Part shown: in pieces, positions 32,742 through 42,200 of the stretch
Layout: the number at the start of each line of letters is the position of its first letter
Position numbering within the stretch: the first letter of the stretch is position 1
Source of the DNA: Arthrobacter_E sp041360795
GTDB lineage: Bacteria > Actinomycetota > Actinomycetes > Actinomycetales > Micrococcaceae
Direction: 5' to 3'
Assembly (NCBI RefSeq): GCF_041360795.1
Contig: NZ_JBFUPW010000001.1
Span: 496,001-560,000 of the forward strand
DNA length: 64,000 nt
Position numbers and translations under genes: made by a program
The notes under the pieces: model-generated
The model's database searches: none
Seen by the model: only the letters and a program-made list of their open reading frames with translations
Told to the model about the DNA's origin: nothing

Positions 32742-33977
32742 ATGTCTTCCGTGCTCATCCGCGACTGCCGCGGACCTGAGGAACACCCCCGGCTGGTCGC
32801 GATCTGGCGCAGTGCCGTGGATGCCACTCACAGCTTCCTCGCGGCCGCGGACCGCGACGAGATTGAGGCGCAGCTCGCCGCGGCGTATTTCCCGCAGGTG
32901 CGGCTGAGCGTCGCAGAGCTCGACCGGCGGGTGGTCGGCTTCGCGGGGACCGCGGAGGACCGGCTGGAGATGCTCTTCGTCGACGCCTCCGCTCATCGCC
33001 GGGGCATCGGGAGCGCCCTGCTGGACCACGTGATCGCGGAGCATGGCGTGCAGTCCGTGGACGTCAACGAACAGAATCCCGGGGCCATTGCCTTCTACGC
33101 GCGTCAAGGCTTCACCGTGACGGGGCGCAGCGAGACCGACGACGCCGGGCGCCCCTACCCGCTGTTGCACCTCGCCCTCCCGACGTTGCGGCCCGTTCCG
33201 CACCTCGTCCGGCGGGGCGAGGGCACACCGCTCCTGTTCGTCCACGGCAACGGCATCGACCACCGCCTGTTGCTGGATCTGGACGACGTGTTCGACGACG
33301 GCGGCTGGGAACGTCTGTACCTCGACCTCCCCGGGTTCGGCGGCACTCCCGCGCTGGCCGGCGACGGCGATCTCCCGGCTCTCGCTGACTGGCTCGACGC
33401 CGCGGCGGGGGAGCTGACGGGCGGGCGGCCGTTCGCCGTCGTCGGCAATTCGTTGGGTGGCCTGCTGGCTCGCGAGCTGGCGGCGAGGCGGCCCGACCAG
33501 GTGCTCGGGCTGGCGCTGCTCGCGCCTGTCGTGGACCCAGTTCTCTCTCATCGCACGTTGCCGGAGCAGACCGTGCTGCGGCGCGACGAGGACCTGCTCC
33601 GCGCGCTGAAGCCCGGCGAGGCGATGGCGTACGAGGAACTGTCGGTGGTGCAGTCGCCCGAGAACTGGGAGAGGTTCCGGACCGCGGCTCTGCCCGGGCT
33701 GAAGGCCGCGGACACGCGCGCCATGGACCGACTGGCCGAGCGGTACGTCCTGGACCCGGTGCCGGATGCCCGGCTGGCGGGGTTCGTCAAGCCGGTGCTG
33801 ATCGTGGCCGCGCGGCAGGATCACGTGGTCGGCTTCGAGGACCAGGAAGTCCTGGCCCAAGCCTTCCCGGACGCGCGGTATGCGGTGCTGGATGAGGCGG
33901 GCCACAATGTCCATCTGGACCAGCCGGTGAAGGTCCGCGAGCTGCTCCGGGAGTGGGCGGCGCGGGTGCGGCGGTAG
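32742..33977 (+). CDS. GNAT acetyltransferase - alpha/beta hydrolase fusion protein
   Basis: A 411-residue two-domain protein. Residues 1-148 are a GNAT domain like the YjaB/PhnO group: acetyl-CoA loop RRGIGSALL, MLFVDASAHR, and NEQNPGAIAFYARQGF. Residues 155-411 are an alpha/beta hydrolase: LLFVHGNGIDHR (oxyanion), nucleophile Ser in VVGNSLGGLLA, acid in VAARQDHVVGFED, and His in EAGHNVHLD. Both sets of catalytic residues are intact, and the ATG follows a good GAAGGAG site. I know these domains mostly as separate proteins. The fusion suggests sequential chemistry on one substrate, such as acylation and hydrolysis, or sensing and release. No partner gene is adjacent. Confidence 0.9.
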   Translation: MSSVLIRDCRGPEEHPRLVAIWRSAVDATHSFLAAADRDEIEAQLAAAYFPQVRLSVAELDRRVVGFAGTAEDRLEMLFVDASAHRRGIGSALLDHVIAEHGVQSVDVNEQNPGAIAFYARQGFTVTGRSETDDAGRPYPLLHLALPTLRPVPHLVRRGEGTPLLFVHGNGIDHRLLLDLDDVFDDGGWERLYLDLPGFGGTPALAGDGDLPALADWLDAAAGELTGGRPFAVVGNSLGGLLARELAARRPDQVLGLALLAPVVDPVLSHRTLPEQTVLRRDEDLLRALKPGEAMAYEELSVVQSPENWERFRTAALPGLKAADTRAMDRLAERYVLDPVPDARLAGFVKPVLIVAARQDHVVGFEDQEVLAQAFPDARYAVLDEAGHNVHLDQPVKVRELLREWAARVRR

Positions 33978-33981
33978 GGAA

Positions 33982-34010
33982 CCTGGCCGGGCCTGGCGGC
34001 CCCGGCCAGG
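33982..34010. terminator. Bidirectional terminator between convergent genes
   Basis: Ten-base stem CCTGGCCGGG / CCCGGCCAGG with a 9-base loop, between the GNAT-hydrolase stop and the convergent hpaI stop; a GCGCGTTT run follows on the plus strand. Confidence 0.6.
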
Positions 34011-34017
34011 GCGCGTT

Positions 34018-34830
34018 TCAGTACGAGGCCGTGGCCCCGCCGTCGTCGCCCCCGGACTGAGGGATGAAGCGCGCGGCGAGAGCCTCGGACGCCCTGGCCG
34101 TCAGCGCGACGTCGGCCCCCACGAGCAGGAAGGTCGCCCCGGCCTCCGCATAGTCGGCCGCGGCCTGCGGGTCGAAAGCGTTGACGCCCACGGGTTTCCC
34201 CGCGGCCGTCACGTCGGCGAAGGCGCGGCCCACCGCGGCGACGACCTCCGGGTGGCCCTGCCGGCCGAGGTGGCCCAGCGACGCGGCCAGGTCGCTTGGA
34301 CCGACGAACACGCCGTCGATCCCGTCCACCGCCGCGATGGCACGCGCGTTCTCCACGCCCTCGCCGGTCTCCACCTGAACAAAGACCGACACGTGCTCCG
34401 CGGCGTTCTCCAGGTAGTCCGGGACGCGGTTCCAGCGAGCCGACCGTGCCAGGGCACTGCCCACACCCCGAATGCCGTGCGGCGGGTACTGGGCGGCGGC
34501 CGCCACGGACCGAGCCTGTTCCTCGGTGGAGACCATCGGGACCAGGATGGTCTGCGCGCCCAGGTCCAGGACCTGCTTGATGATCACCGGATCCGCAGAA
34601 GGCACCCGCACCACGGCCGTGACCGGATACCCGGACACGGCATGCAGCTGGGACAGCACGGACTCGAGCCCGTTCGGCGCGTGCTCCATGTCGATGAGGA
34701 CCCAGTCGAGGCCCGAGCCGGCCATGACCTCGGCCATGACGGGCGAGCCGGAACAGACCCAGCCGCCGAACAGGGGCCGCTCGGCCTCTTGGAGGCGGTG
34801 ACGCAGGGTCGGGTTCAGAGGAAGCGGCAT
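34018..34830 (-). CDS. hpaI: HpcH/HpaI aldolase (4-hydroxy-2-oxoheptane-1,7-dioate aldolase)
   Basis: A 270-residue class II pyruvate aldolase. Landmarks: LDWVLIDMEHAPNG, the catalytic Arg in AVVRVPSADP, LGAQTILVPMV, the metal-binding Glu in VQVETGEG and Asp in GVFVGPSDLAASLG. It is the last step of the homoprotocatechuate meta-cleavage path, splitting HHED into pyruvate and succinate semialdehyde. Its start overlaps the end of hpaH by 16 bases, so translation is coupled. Assignment to HpaI rather than another HpcH-type aldolase rests on the operon. Confidence 0.92.
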   Translation of the reverse strand: MPLPLNPTLRHRLQEAERPLFGGWVCSGSPVMAEVMAGSGLDWVLIDMEHAPNGLESVLSQLHAVSGYPVTAVVRVPSADPVIIKQVLDLGAQTILVPMVSTEEQARSVAAAAQYPPHGIRGVGSALARSARWNRVPDYLENAAEHVSVFVQVETGEGVENARAIAAVDGIDGVFVGPSDLAASLGHLGRQGHPEVVAAVGRAFADVTAAGKPVGVNAFDPQAAADYAEAGATFLLVGADVALTARASEALAARFIPQSGGDDGGATASY

Positions 34831-35600
34831 GAGATGGTTCCCAACGGTCCGTAGTCGCAGAGCACGCTGTCGCCCCGGGAGATCCAGACGGGCCGTGTGA
34901 AGGACCCAGCCAGGATGATCTCCCCGGCCTCCAGCCGGTCTCCATGGTGGTGCAGCTTGTTCGCGAGCCACGCGACGCCCGTGGCCGGGTGGTTGAGGAC
35001 TCCCGCGGAGACTCCGGTCTCTTCGATGGTCTCATTGCGGTACAGCAGGGCCGACACCCAGCGAAGGTCGATCGCGTCCGGTTTGGTGGGATTCCCGCCC
35101 AACACCATGCCACCGTAGGCGGCGTTGTCGCTGATGGTGTCCACGATCGTGCGCCCCTCCAGCTCGAGGTGGGAGTTCAGCACCTCCAGCGCCGGGGTGA
35201 CGTACTCCGTGGCCCGGAGGACGTCCATGACCGTGCAGTGCGGTCCTTCAAGCGGTGCCTTGAGCACGAAGGCCAGCTCCACCTCGATCCGCACATTCGA
35301 ATAGGCGTCGAAGGGCAGCACGGAACCGTTCTCCCAAACGGTGTCATCGAACATCACGCCGTAATCGGGTTCCGAGATCCCGGTGGCCTGCTGCATGGCC
35401 TTGGAGGTGAGCCCGATCTTGCGGCCCACCAGCCGGCGGCCCGCCGCCAGGTTCTTCTCCTGCCAGACCCGCTGGATGGCGTACGAATCGTCGATCGTGG
35501 CCTCGGGGTGCCGTGCGGTGATCCGCGGGATCACCGCACGGTCGCGTTCGGCGTCGGCGAGTTCCTGGGCCAGCTGTGCGATGGTGCTGTCGTTCAGCAT
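34815..35600 (-). CDS. hpaH: 2-oxo-hept-4-ene-1,7-dioate hydratase
   Basis: A 261-residue member of the 2-hydroxypentadienoate hydratase family from ATG 35600. Landmarks: YAIQRVWQEKNLAAGRRLVG, KIGLTSKAMQQATGISEPD, EVELAFVLK (metal-binding acids) and AALEVLNSH-type segment ATEYVTPALEVLNSHLEL, ending with SRGDSVLCDYGPLGTISC. It adds water to the product of the HpaG isomerase, giving the substrate for HpaI. It lies 26 bases after hpaD and overlaps hpaI. Confidence 0.93.
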   Translation of the reverse strand: MLNDSTIAQLAQELADAERDRAVIPRITARHPEATIDDSYAIQRVWQEKNLAAGRRLVGRKIGLTSKAMQQATGISEPDYGVMFDDTVWENGSVLPFDAYSNVRIEVELAFVLKAPLEGPHCTVMDVLRATEYVTPALEVLNSHLELEGRTIVDTISDNAAYGGMVLGGNPTKPDAIDLRWVSALLYRNETIEETGVSAGVLNHPATGVAWLANKLHHHGDRLEAGEIILAGSFTRPVWISRGDSVLCDYGPLGTISCRFL

Positions 35601-35626
35601 GGTGTTCCTCTCTCCTGCGCCGGCCG

Positions 35627-36790
35627 TTACAGCTGGTTTCCGAGCTTGTACTCGCCCTGCTTCCATTCGGGCATGGCCTCCTGGTCGTCCGGCCGGGTGT
35701 AGGAGAACCCGTCCGCGCCGATGGTGACGGCCATTTCGCTCGAATCGGTGCGGGCGACGACGGGCTGCGGCTTTCCGTCCAGGTCCAGGACGAGCGACGC
35801 TTCGGTGTACCAACTGGGAACCACCGGGTTGCCCCACCAGTCGCGGCGCTGGTTGTCATGCACATCCCAGGTGACCACCGGGTTGTCCGGGTCGCCGGTG
35901 TAGTAGTCCTGGGTGTAGACCTCCACACGGTGGCCGTCCGGATCCCGCAGGTACAGGTAGAACGCGTTGGACACGCCGTGGCGCCCGGGACCGCGCTCGA
36001 TCGCGTCACTGCGGCGCAGGGCCCCGAGCTTGTCGCAGATGGCCAGGATGTTGTGCTTCTCGTGGGTCGCGAAACACACGTGGTGCATCCGGGGACCATC
36101 GCCGCCGGTCATCGCCGTGTCGTGCACGGTCGGCTTGCGGCGCATCCAGGCCGCGTAGACGGTGCCTTCGTCATCCTGGATGTCCTCCGTGACCCGGAAC
36201 CCCAGGTCCTGCATGAACTTCACGGCGCGCGGGACATCCGGGGTGACCTGGTTGAAGTGGTCCAGGCGCACCAGCTCACCCGGAACGTGCAGATCGTAAC
36301 GCCAGGACAGCCGTTCCACGTGGTCGGTCTGGTGGAAGAACTCGTAGGGGAAGCCCAGAGGGTCTTCCACGCGGACCGAATCGCCGATTCCCTTCACGAA
36401 GCCCTCCGGGCGACGCTCCACCCGGCAGCCGAGCTCCGTGTAGAACGCGACGGCGCGGTCCAGGTCCTCCGGCGTGCGGACACGATAGGAGAAGGCGGCG
36501 ACGGCGGCCACGGGTCCCTTGCGCAGCACCAGATTGTGGTGGATGAATTCCTCGGTGGAGCGCAGGTAGATCGCGTCCTCGTCCTCTTCGGTCACGTGCA
36601 GGCCGAGCACGTCCACGTAGAAGACCCGGGAGGCGGCCAGATCGGTCACGACGAGCTCCATGTATGCGCAGCGGAGGATGTCCGGCGCGGGGGACTCGGG
36701 GGTGGCCACCGGATTCGCCGTGTGGATCGGCGCCTCCTGGCTCACGTAGAAACCGGAGGAGGTGAGGGTGCGGTCTTCCAGATGCGTCAT
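35627..36790 (-). CDS. hpaD: Homoprotocatechuate (3,4-dihydroxyphenylacetate) 2,3-dioxygenase
   Basis: A 387-residue extradiol dioxygenase of the vicinal oxygen chelate type that opens the ring of homoprotocatechuate between C2 and C3. The metal ligands His178, His237 and Glu290 lie at a constant +23 offset from His155, His214 and Glu267 of the Brevibacterium fuscum enzyme; the surroundings LDHFNQV, RMHHVCFAT and HRVEVYTQDYYTGD also match. Arthrobacter has a manganese form (MndD) and Brevibacterium an iron form, and metal choice cannot be told from these residues. Two VOC domain pairs are present. The N-terminus is about 20 residues longer than in the reference enzyme. It is in the middle of the hpa operon. 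Confidence 0.96.
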   Translation of the reverse strand: MTHLEDRTLTSSGFYVSQEAPIHTANPVATPESPAPDILRCAYMELVVTDLAASRVFYVDVLGLHVTEEDEDAIYLRSTEEFIHHNLVLRKGPVAAVAAFSYRVRTPEDLDRAVAFYTELGCRVERRPEGFVKGIGDSVRVEDPLGFPYEFFHQTDHVERLSWRYDLHVPGELVRLDHFNQVTPDVPRAVKFMQDLGFRVTEDIQDDEGTVYAAWMRRKPTVHDTAMTGGDGPRMHHVCFATHEKHNILAICDKLGALRRSDAIERGPGRHGVSNAFYLYLRDPDGHRVEVYTQDYYTGDPDNPVVTWDVHDNQRRDWWGNPVVPSWYTEASLVLDLDGKPQPVVARTDSSEMAVTIGADGFSYTRPDDQEAMPEWKQGEYKLGNQL

Positions 36791-36820
36791 GTCATGCGTC
36801 CTTGCGTGAGATGGGGCGGT

Positions 36821-38374
<1,554 letters not shown>

Positions 38375-38415
38375 GCTCTCCTCCAAGGATGTGATCGTGA
38401 CACCCGGATGGGTGC

Positions 38416-39093
38416 TCAGGCGGTGTGCCCGTCGCCGGGATGGCGTTGGGCGAGGTAGGCGTTCATCGTGGCCCAGCGGTGGTCGCGGGCGGCCATCTCG
38501 ATTTCGAGAGGGCTGGCGTTGCTCCGGATGAGCTCGATGATGTGGTCGTGTTCCTCCACCGACTCGCGGGCGCGGCCGGGGATGAAGGAGAAGGTGGAAT
38601 CGCGGACCCCGGCCATGCGGGCCCAGCCCCGGTGCACGAGGTCCAGGATGTGCGGATTCGGGCACGGCTCGAACAGCACGGTGTGGAACTGCTGGTTCAC
38701 CACGGTGAAGAGGTGGGGGTCGAAGTCGTCCAGGAGCCGGCGCAGGCGCTCGTTCATCTCCGCCGCCCGATCCAGGTCGATCGAGCCGAGATGCGGCGCG
38801 GACAGGGAGGTCGCGACACCCTCCACGACGCCGAGGGTCTGCATGGTGTGGACGTACTCCTGCTCGTCCACGAGCGTCACGCGGGCGCCGACATTGCGTT
38901 CGAACTCCACGAGTCCCTCGGCCTCGAGGCGCCGCACGGCTTCGCGGACCGGGACCACGCTCATGTCCAGGGAGGAGGCGATCGACCCGAGCACGAGCCG
39001 GTAGCCGGGCCCGAACTCGTGGCGCGCGATGCGCTCGCGGATCCACTCGTAGGCGATCTGGGACTTGCTGAGGGAGGTCACGGTGCTGCTCAT
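38416..39093 (-). CDS. GntR family (FCD-type) regulator of the hpa operon
   Basis: A 225-residue regulator. The winged helix at residues 10-75 contains AYEWIRERIARHEFGPGYRL and SSLDMSVVPVREAVRRLEAEGLV. A helical C-terminal FCD domain follows, with metal/ligand-site residues in HLFTVVNQQFHTVLF and EEHDHIIELI. It is placed inside the operon, starting 4 bases after the FAH-RraA gene stop, so it is probably autoregulated. The likely operator is ATCGTATA, found twice in the divergent operon/transporter promoter region and once near 44.0 kb. The inducer is probably homoprotocatechuate or a ring-cleavage product, by inference. Confidence 0.92.
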   Translation of the reverse strand: MSSTVTSLSKSQIAYEWIRERIARHEFGPGYRLVLGSIASSLDMSVVPVREAVRRLEAEGLVEFERNVGARVTLVDEQEYVHTMQTLGVVEGVATSLSAPHLGSIDLDRAAEMNERLRRLLDDFDPHLFTVVNQQFHTVLFEPCPNPHILDLVHRGWARMAGVRDSTFSFIPGRARESVEEHDHIIELIRSNASPLEIEMAARDHRWATMNAYLAQRHPGDGHTA

Positions 39094-39097
39094 GACG

Positions 39098-40570
39098 TCA
39101 TTCTCCCGTGCCGTGGTCGGCCTCGAAGCGGGCCCGCCACTCCGCGTTCAGGGGGAACAGCCCGTCCACGGGGTGACCGTCGGCCACCTGACGCGCGATC
39201 CAGGCGTCCTCCGCTTCCTGGGCCAGGGCGGCGTCGGCCACCTCCTCGGCGAGCGACGGCGGCAGGACGATGACGCCGTCGTCGTCGCCGACGATGATGT
39301 CCCCGGGCTGGACGGTGGCGCCGCCGCAGGAGATGGTCAGATCGCTGTCCCAGGGGACGTGCTTGCGCCCGAGGACCGCCGGGTGGGGTCCCTGGCTGAA
39401 GACCGGGAGGCCGGTCTCCGCCACGGTGACGTAGTCCCGCACGCCGCCGTCGGTCACGACGCCGGCCGCTCCCCGGATCTGCGCCCGCAGCGCGAGCACG
39501 TCCCCGAGCGTGCCGGAGCCGCGCTCGCCGCGGGCCTCGATGACGATGACCTCGCCTTCGCCGACGCTGTCGAAGACGCGTTTCTGGGCGTTGAAACCGC
39601 CGCCGTGGCTGCGGAAGAGGTCCTCGCGGTTCGGGACGAAGCGGAGTGTTTTCGCGACGCCCACCATCTTGGTGCCGGGCACCGAGGGCCGCACGCCGTC
39701 GATCGCCACATTGTCCAGGCCGCGCTTGCGCAGCTGCTGCGAAAGGCCCGCCACCGGGGTCTCCAGCAGCTTGGCGCGCAGGGCGGGAGAGAGGGCCGGG
39801 CCGGGTTCGCTGAGACCGGCGGCTTCACGGGAGCCCCAGGCCTCCTCCCGCTGGTGGTCATCCACGGAGGGCAGGGAGCCGAGCGCAGGGTCGAAGGAAC
39901 CAGAGCCTTCGACCACGCGGGAGACGAGGCGCCCGCTCGACGGCGTGCCCTCCACCGTGGGCGCGTCCACCTCGACCTCAATGATGTCGCCCGGCAGGGC
40001 CACGGAAGAGCCGGCCGGGGTTCCGGTGAGGATCACATCACCTGTCTCGAGGGTGAGGTGCTGGGAGAGATCGGCGATCAACTGGGAGAACGGGAAGATC
40101 ATGGCGCCCGAAGTGTCGTCCTGCACCAGCTCGCCATTGCGCCAGGCCCGGACGCGGAGGGCGGCGGGGTCCACCGTACGGGCGTCGATCAGCTCGGGGC
40201 CCACCGGGGTGTAGCCGTCCCGTCCCTTGTTCCGGAGGTTGGAGCCCTTGTCGTTGGACCGGAGATCGTACAGGCCCCAGTCGTTCGACGCCGTCACCCA
40301 GGCGACGTGGTTCCAGGCCTCGTCCACGGGTACCCGGTGCGCGGACTCGCCGATGACGAGGGCGATCTCGCCTTCGAAGGCGAGAAGTTCGGTGCCGGCG
40401 GGCCGCTCGACCGTGCTGCCGGAGCCGCTCAGGGAACTCGACGGCTTGAGGAAGTAGGAGGGGGAGGCGGGCGTCCGGCCACGCTGTGCGGCACGGGATG
40501 CGTAACTCAGATGCACGGCGATGATCTTGCCGGGAGTCACCTGAAACGGCGTCGATTCTTTGGTCGGCAC
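39098..40570 (-). CDS. hpaG: Fumarylacetoacetate hydrolase (HpaG-like) - RraA-like fusion protein
   Basis: A 490-residue protein from GTG 40570 with AAGGGA upstream. Residues 1-225 are an FAH-fold domain: FEGEIALVIG (metal acids), NDWGLYDLRSNDKGSN, and FSQLIADLSQHLTLETGDVILTGTPAG as landmarks. Residues 275-465 are RraA/HMG-aldolase-like: KMVGVAKTLRFVP, GVVTDGGVRDYVTVAETGLP, and QPGDIIVGDDDGVIVLPP. A Pro/Glu-rich linker joins them. In enteric HpaG, two FAH domains carry out decarboxylation and isomerisation of the HpaE product. Here the second unit is replaced by an RraA-like domain, a family that includes oxaloacetate decarboxylases and aldolases. Step assignment between the two domains is inference. 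Confidence 0.88.
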   Translation of the reverse strand: MPTKESTPFQVTPGKIIAVHLSYASRAAQRGRTPASPSYFLKPSSSLSGSGSTVERPAGTELLAFEGEIALVIGESAHRVPVDEAWNHVAWVTASNDWGLYDLRSNDKGSNLRNKGRDGYTPVGPELIDARTVDPAALRVRAWRNGELVQDDTSGAMIFPFSQLIADLSQHLTLETGDVILTGTPAGSSVALPGDIIEVEVDAPTVEGTPSSGRLVSRVVEGSGSFDPALGSLPSVDDHQREEAWGSREAAGLSEPGPALSPALRAKLLETPVAGLSQQLRKRGLDNVAIDGVRPSVPGTKMVGVAKTLRFVPNREDLFRSHGGGFNAQKRVFDSVGEGEVIVIEARGERGSGTLGDVLALRAQIRGAAGVVTDGGVRDYVTVAETGLPVFSQGPHPAVLGRKHVPWDSDLTISCGGATVQPGDIIVGDDDGVIVLPPSLAEEVADAALAQEAEDAWIARQVADGHPVDGLFPLNAEWRARFEADHGTGE

Positions 40571-40607
40571 GGGCGTCCCTTCACTCGCTGACGGAGGTCG
40601 TACACCA

Positions 40608-40636
40608 AATCATATACGATCTGGATTCCCTGACAA
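40608..40636 (-). promoter_or_regulatory. Promoter and GntR operator of the hpa operon (minus strand)
   Basis: Reading on the minus strand: -35 TTGTCA (40636-40631) and -10 TATGAT (40614-40609), 16-base spacer, 39 bases before the hpaG start. The operator-like ATCGTATATGATT (40620-40608) covers the -10. Confidence 0.6.
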
Positions 40637-40649
40637 GGGGGTTGTCAGG
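40629..40649. repeat. Inverted repeat made of back-to-back -35 elements
   Basis: CCTGACAA and TTGTCAGG around GGGGG. Each arm contains the -35 hexamer TTGTCA of one of the two divergent promoters. The symmetry may be only the paired promoters, or also a site for an additional dimeric regulator. Confidence 0.6.
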
Positions 40650-40673
40650 TCATATCTGAAATCGTATATTTTC
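40642..40673 (+). promoter_or_regulatory. Promoter and GntR operator of the MHS transporter gene
   Basis: -35 TTGTCA (40642-40647), 17-base spacer, -10 TATATT (40665-40670). The operator-like ATCGTATATTTTC (40661-40673) overlaps the -10, mirroring the layout on the other strand, so one regulator can shut both directions. Confidence 0.65.
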
Positions 40674-40721
40674 TGGTGCAATGCGATGGTGCATCGCCCG
40701 AACTCGCCCCTGGAGCACCAG

Positions 40722-42089
40722 ATGAACGAGAAATCCCCTGTCCTCACCCGCCCGGAAGCGTCCTCCACGGACCGCCGGAGGGTCCTCCTCGCCACCGTCG
40801 TCGGAACCACCGTCGAGTGGTACGACTACTTCATTTACGCCTCCGCCGCGGGGCTCGTCTTCGGACACCTGTTCTTCGAGCCCGCCGGGAAGGGGATCGG
40901 AACCATCCTGGCCTTCCTCACGGTCGGCATCAGCTTCCTCTTCCGCCCGCTCGGCGCCTTCCTCGCCGGTCATTTCGGTGACAAGTACGGCCGCCGGATC
41001 GTCCTCGTGGTGACCCTGATCCTGATGGGCGCCTCGACCGTGCTCATCGGCCTGCTGCCGGGTTACGCCCAGGCCGGTCTGCTCGCACCGATTCTTCTCA
41101 TCGTCCTGCGGATCCTTCAGGGGATCTCGGCCGGTGGCGAGTGGGGCGGGGCGGTGCTCATGGCCGTCGAGCACGCCCCGCGGAACCGGCGGGGGCTCTA
41201 CGGGGCCATGCCGCAGATCGGCGTGCCGATCGGGCTGCTCCTCGCGAGCGCGATGCTCGCCATCATGAACGCGCTCTTCCCGGGCGAAGCCTTCCTCGGC
41301 TGGGGCTGGCGCATCCCGTTCCTCTTCTCCGTGGTGCTGATCCTCGTGGGCTACTGGGTACGCCGCCGCGTGGAGGAGAGCCCGGTGTTCACCGAGATCG
41401 CCGCGCGCAAGGAGCAGACGGGGATGCCTGTGGTGCGCCTGTTCGCCCGGTACACGCCGCTGGTCCTCCTGGCCGCGCTCGTGTTCGCCGGCAACAATGC
41501 CGCGGGGTACATGACCACCGGCGGCTATGTGCAGAACTATGCCACCAACCCGGACGGGCCGGTGGGCCTGGACCGCGGATCGGTGCTGTGGGCCGTGACC
41601 GCGTCCTCGGTGAGCTGGCTCGTGTCCACCTTCGTGGCCGGCTGGCTGAGCGACCGCATCGGCCGCAGGAACACCTATCTGATCGGCTGGGTGCTGCAGG
41701 GGTCGGCCGTGCTGGCGCTGTTCCCGCTGGTCAACACCGCGAACCCCGGCCTGCTGGCCCTGGGGCTCATCCTGCTCACGCTCGGGCTCGGGTTCACCTA
41801 TGGCCCGCAATCGGCCTGGTACTCGGAGATGTTCCCGGCCTCGGTGCGGTTCTCCGGAGTCTCCATCTCCTACGCCATCGGTGCGATCGTGGGTGGCGCC
41901 TTCGCCCCGACCATCGCCGCCTGGCTCCAGCAGACCACGGGCACATCCCAGTCGGTCACCTGGTACCTGCTGGGCATGACCGTGGTGGGTCTGATCGCCA
42001 CGCTGCTGCTCCGTGACCGGCGGGGCATCGACCTCAGCCCCGCCGCGGAGGAGGAGCAGTCTCGCGGGGTCTACGCCTGGCAGCGCTGA
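40722..42089 (+). CDS. MHS family MFS transporter, probable aromatic acid importer
   Basis: A 455-residue 12-helix transporter from ATG 40722 with TGGAG upstream. Metabolite:H+ symporter hallmarks: TTVEWYDYFIYASAAGLVFG in helix 1, RPLGAFLAGHFGDKYGRR (motif A), and LQGISAGGEWGGAVLMAVEHAP in helix 5. MHS members bring in organic acids such as 2-oxoglutarate, shikimate or aromatic acids. Its divergent promoter is shared with the hpa operon and both promoters carry the same operator, so homoprotocatechuate or a hydroxyphenylacetate is the most likely substrate. This is inference from regulation. Confidence 0.93.
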   Translation: MNEKSPVLTRPEASSTDRRRVLLATVVGTTVEWYDYFIYASAAGLVFGHLFFEPAGKGIGTILAFLTVGISFLFRPLGAFLAGHFGDKYGRRIVLVVTLILMGASTVLIGLLPGYAQAGLLAPILLIVLRILQGISAGGEWGGAVLMAVEHAPRNRRGLYGAMPQIGVPIGLLLASAMLAIMNALFPGEAFLGWGWRIPFLFSVVLILVGYWVRRRVEESPVFTEIAARKEQTGMPVVRLFARYTPLVLLAALVFAGNNAAGYMTTGGYVQNYATNPDGPVGLDRGSVLWAVTASSVSWLVSTFVAGWLSDRIGRRNTYLIGWVLQGSAVLALFPLVNTANPGLLALGLILLTLGLGFTYGPQSAWYSEMFPASVRFSGVSISYAIGAIVGGAFAPTIAAWLQQTTGTSQSVTWYLLGMTVVGLIATLLLRDRRGIDLSPAAEEEQSRGVYAWQR

Positions 42090-42128
42090 ACGCGAGGCCG
42101 GGCGCCGGCGTCGTTCGCGGTTGAGATG

Positions 42129-42171
42129 GCACTTTCTCGGGCGGAACCTCGCGGTTTCCCCGAGAAAGTGC
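42129..42171. terminator. Bidirectional stem-loop between convergent genes
   Basis: Thirteen-base perfect stem GCACTTTCTCGGG / CCCGAGAAAGTGC with a 17-base loop containing a secondary CCTCGCGG stem, between the MHS transporter stop and the convergent ThDP enzyme stop. It fits a bidirectional terminator; it may also be a dispersed palindromic repeat. Confidence 0.6.
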
Positions 42172-42200
42172 AGCCTCGACGACGACGCCGGCCCCCGGCG

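Noticed and set aside
40629..40649. The inverted repeat CCTGACAA/TTGTCAGG as a separate operator
   Set aside because: It is explained by two back-to-back -35 elements; no other copy of the motif was seen in the window, so a separate regulator is not needed.
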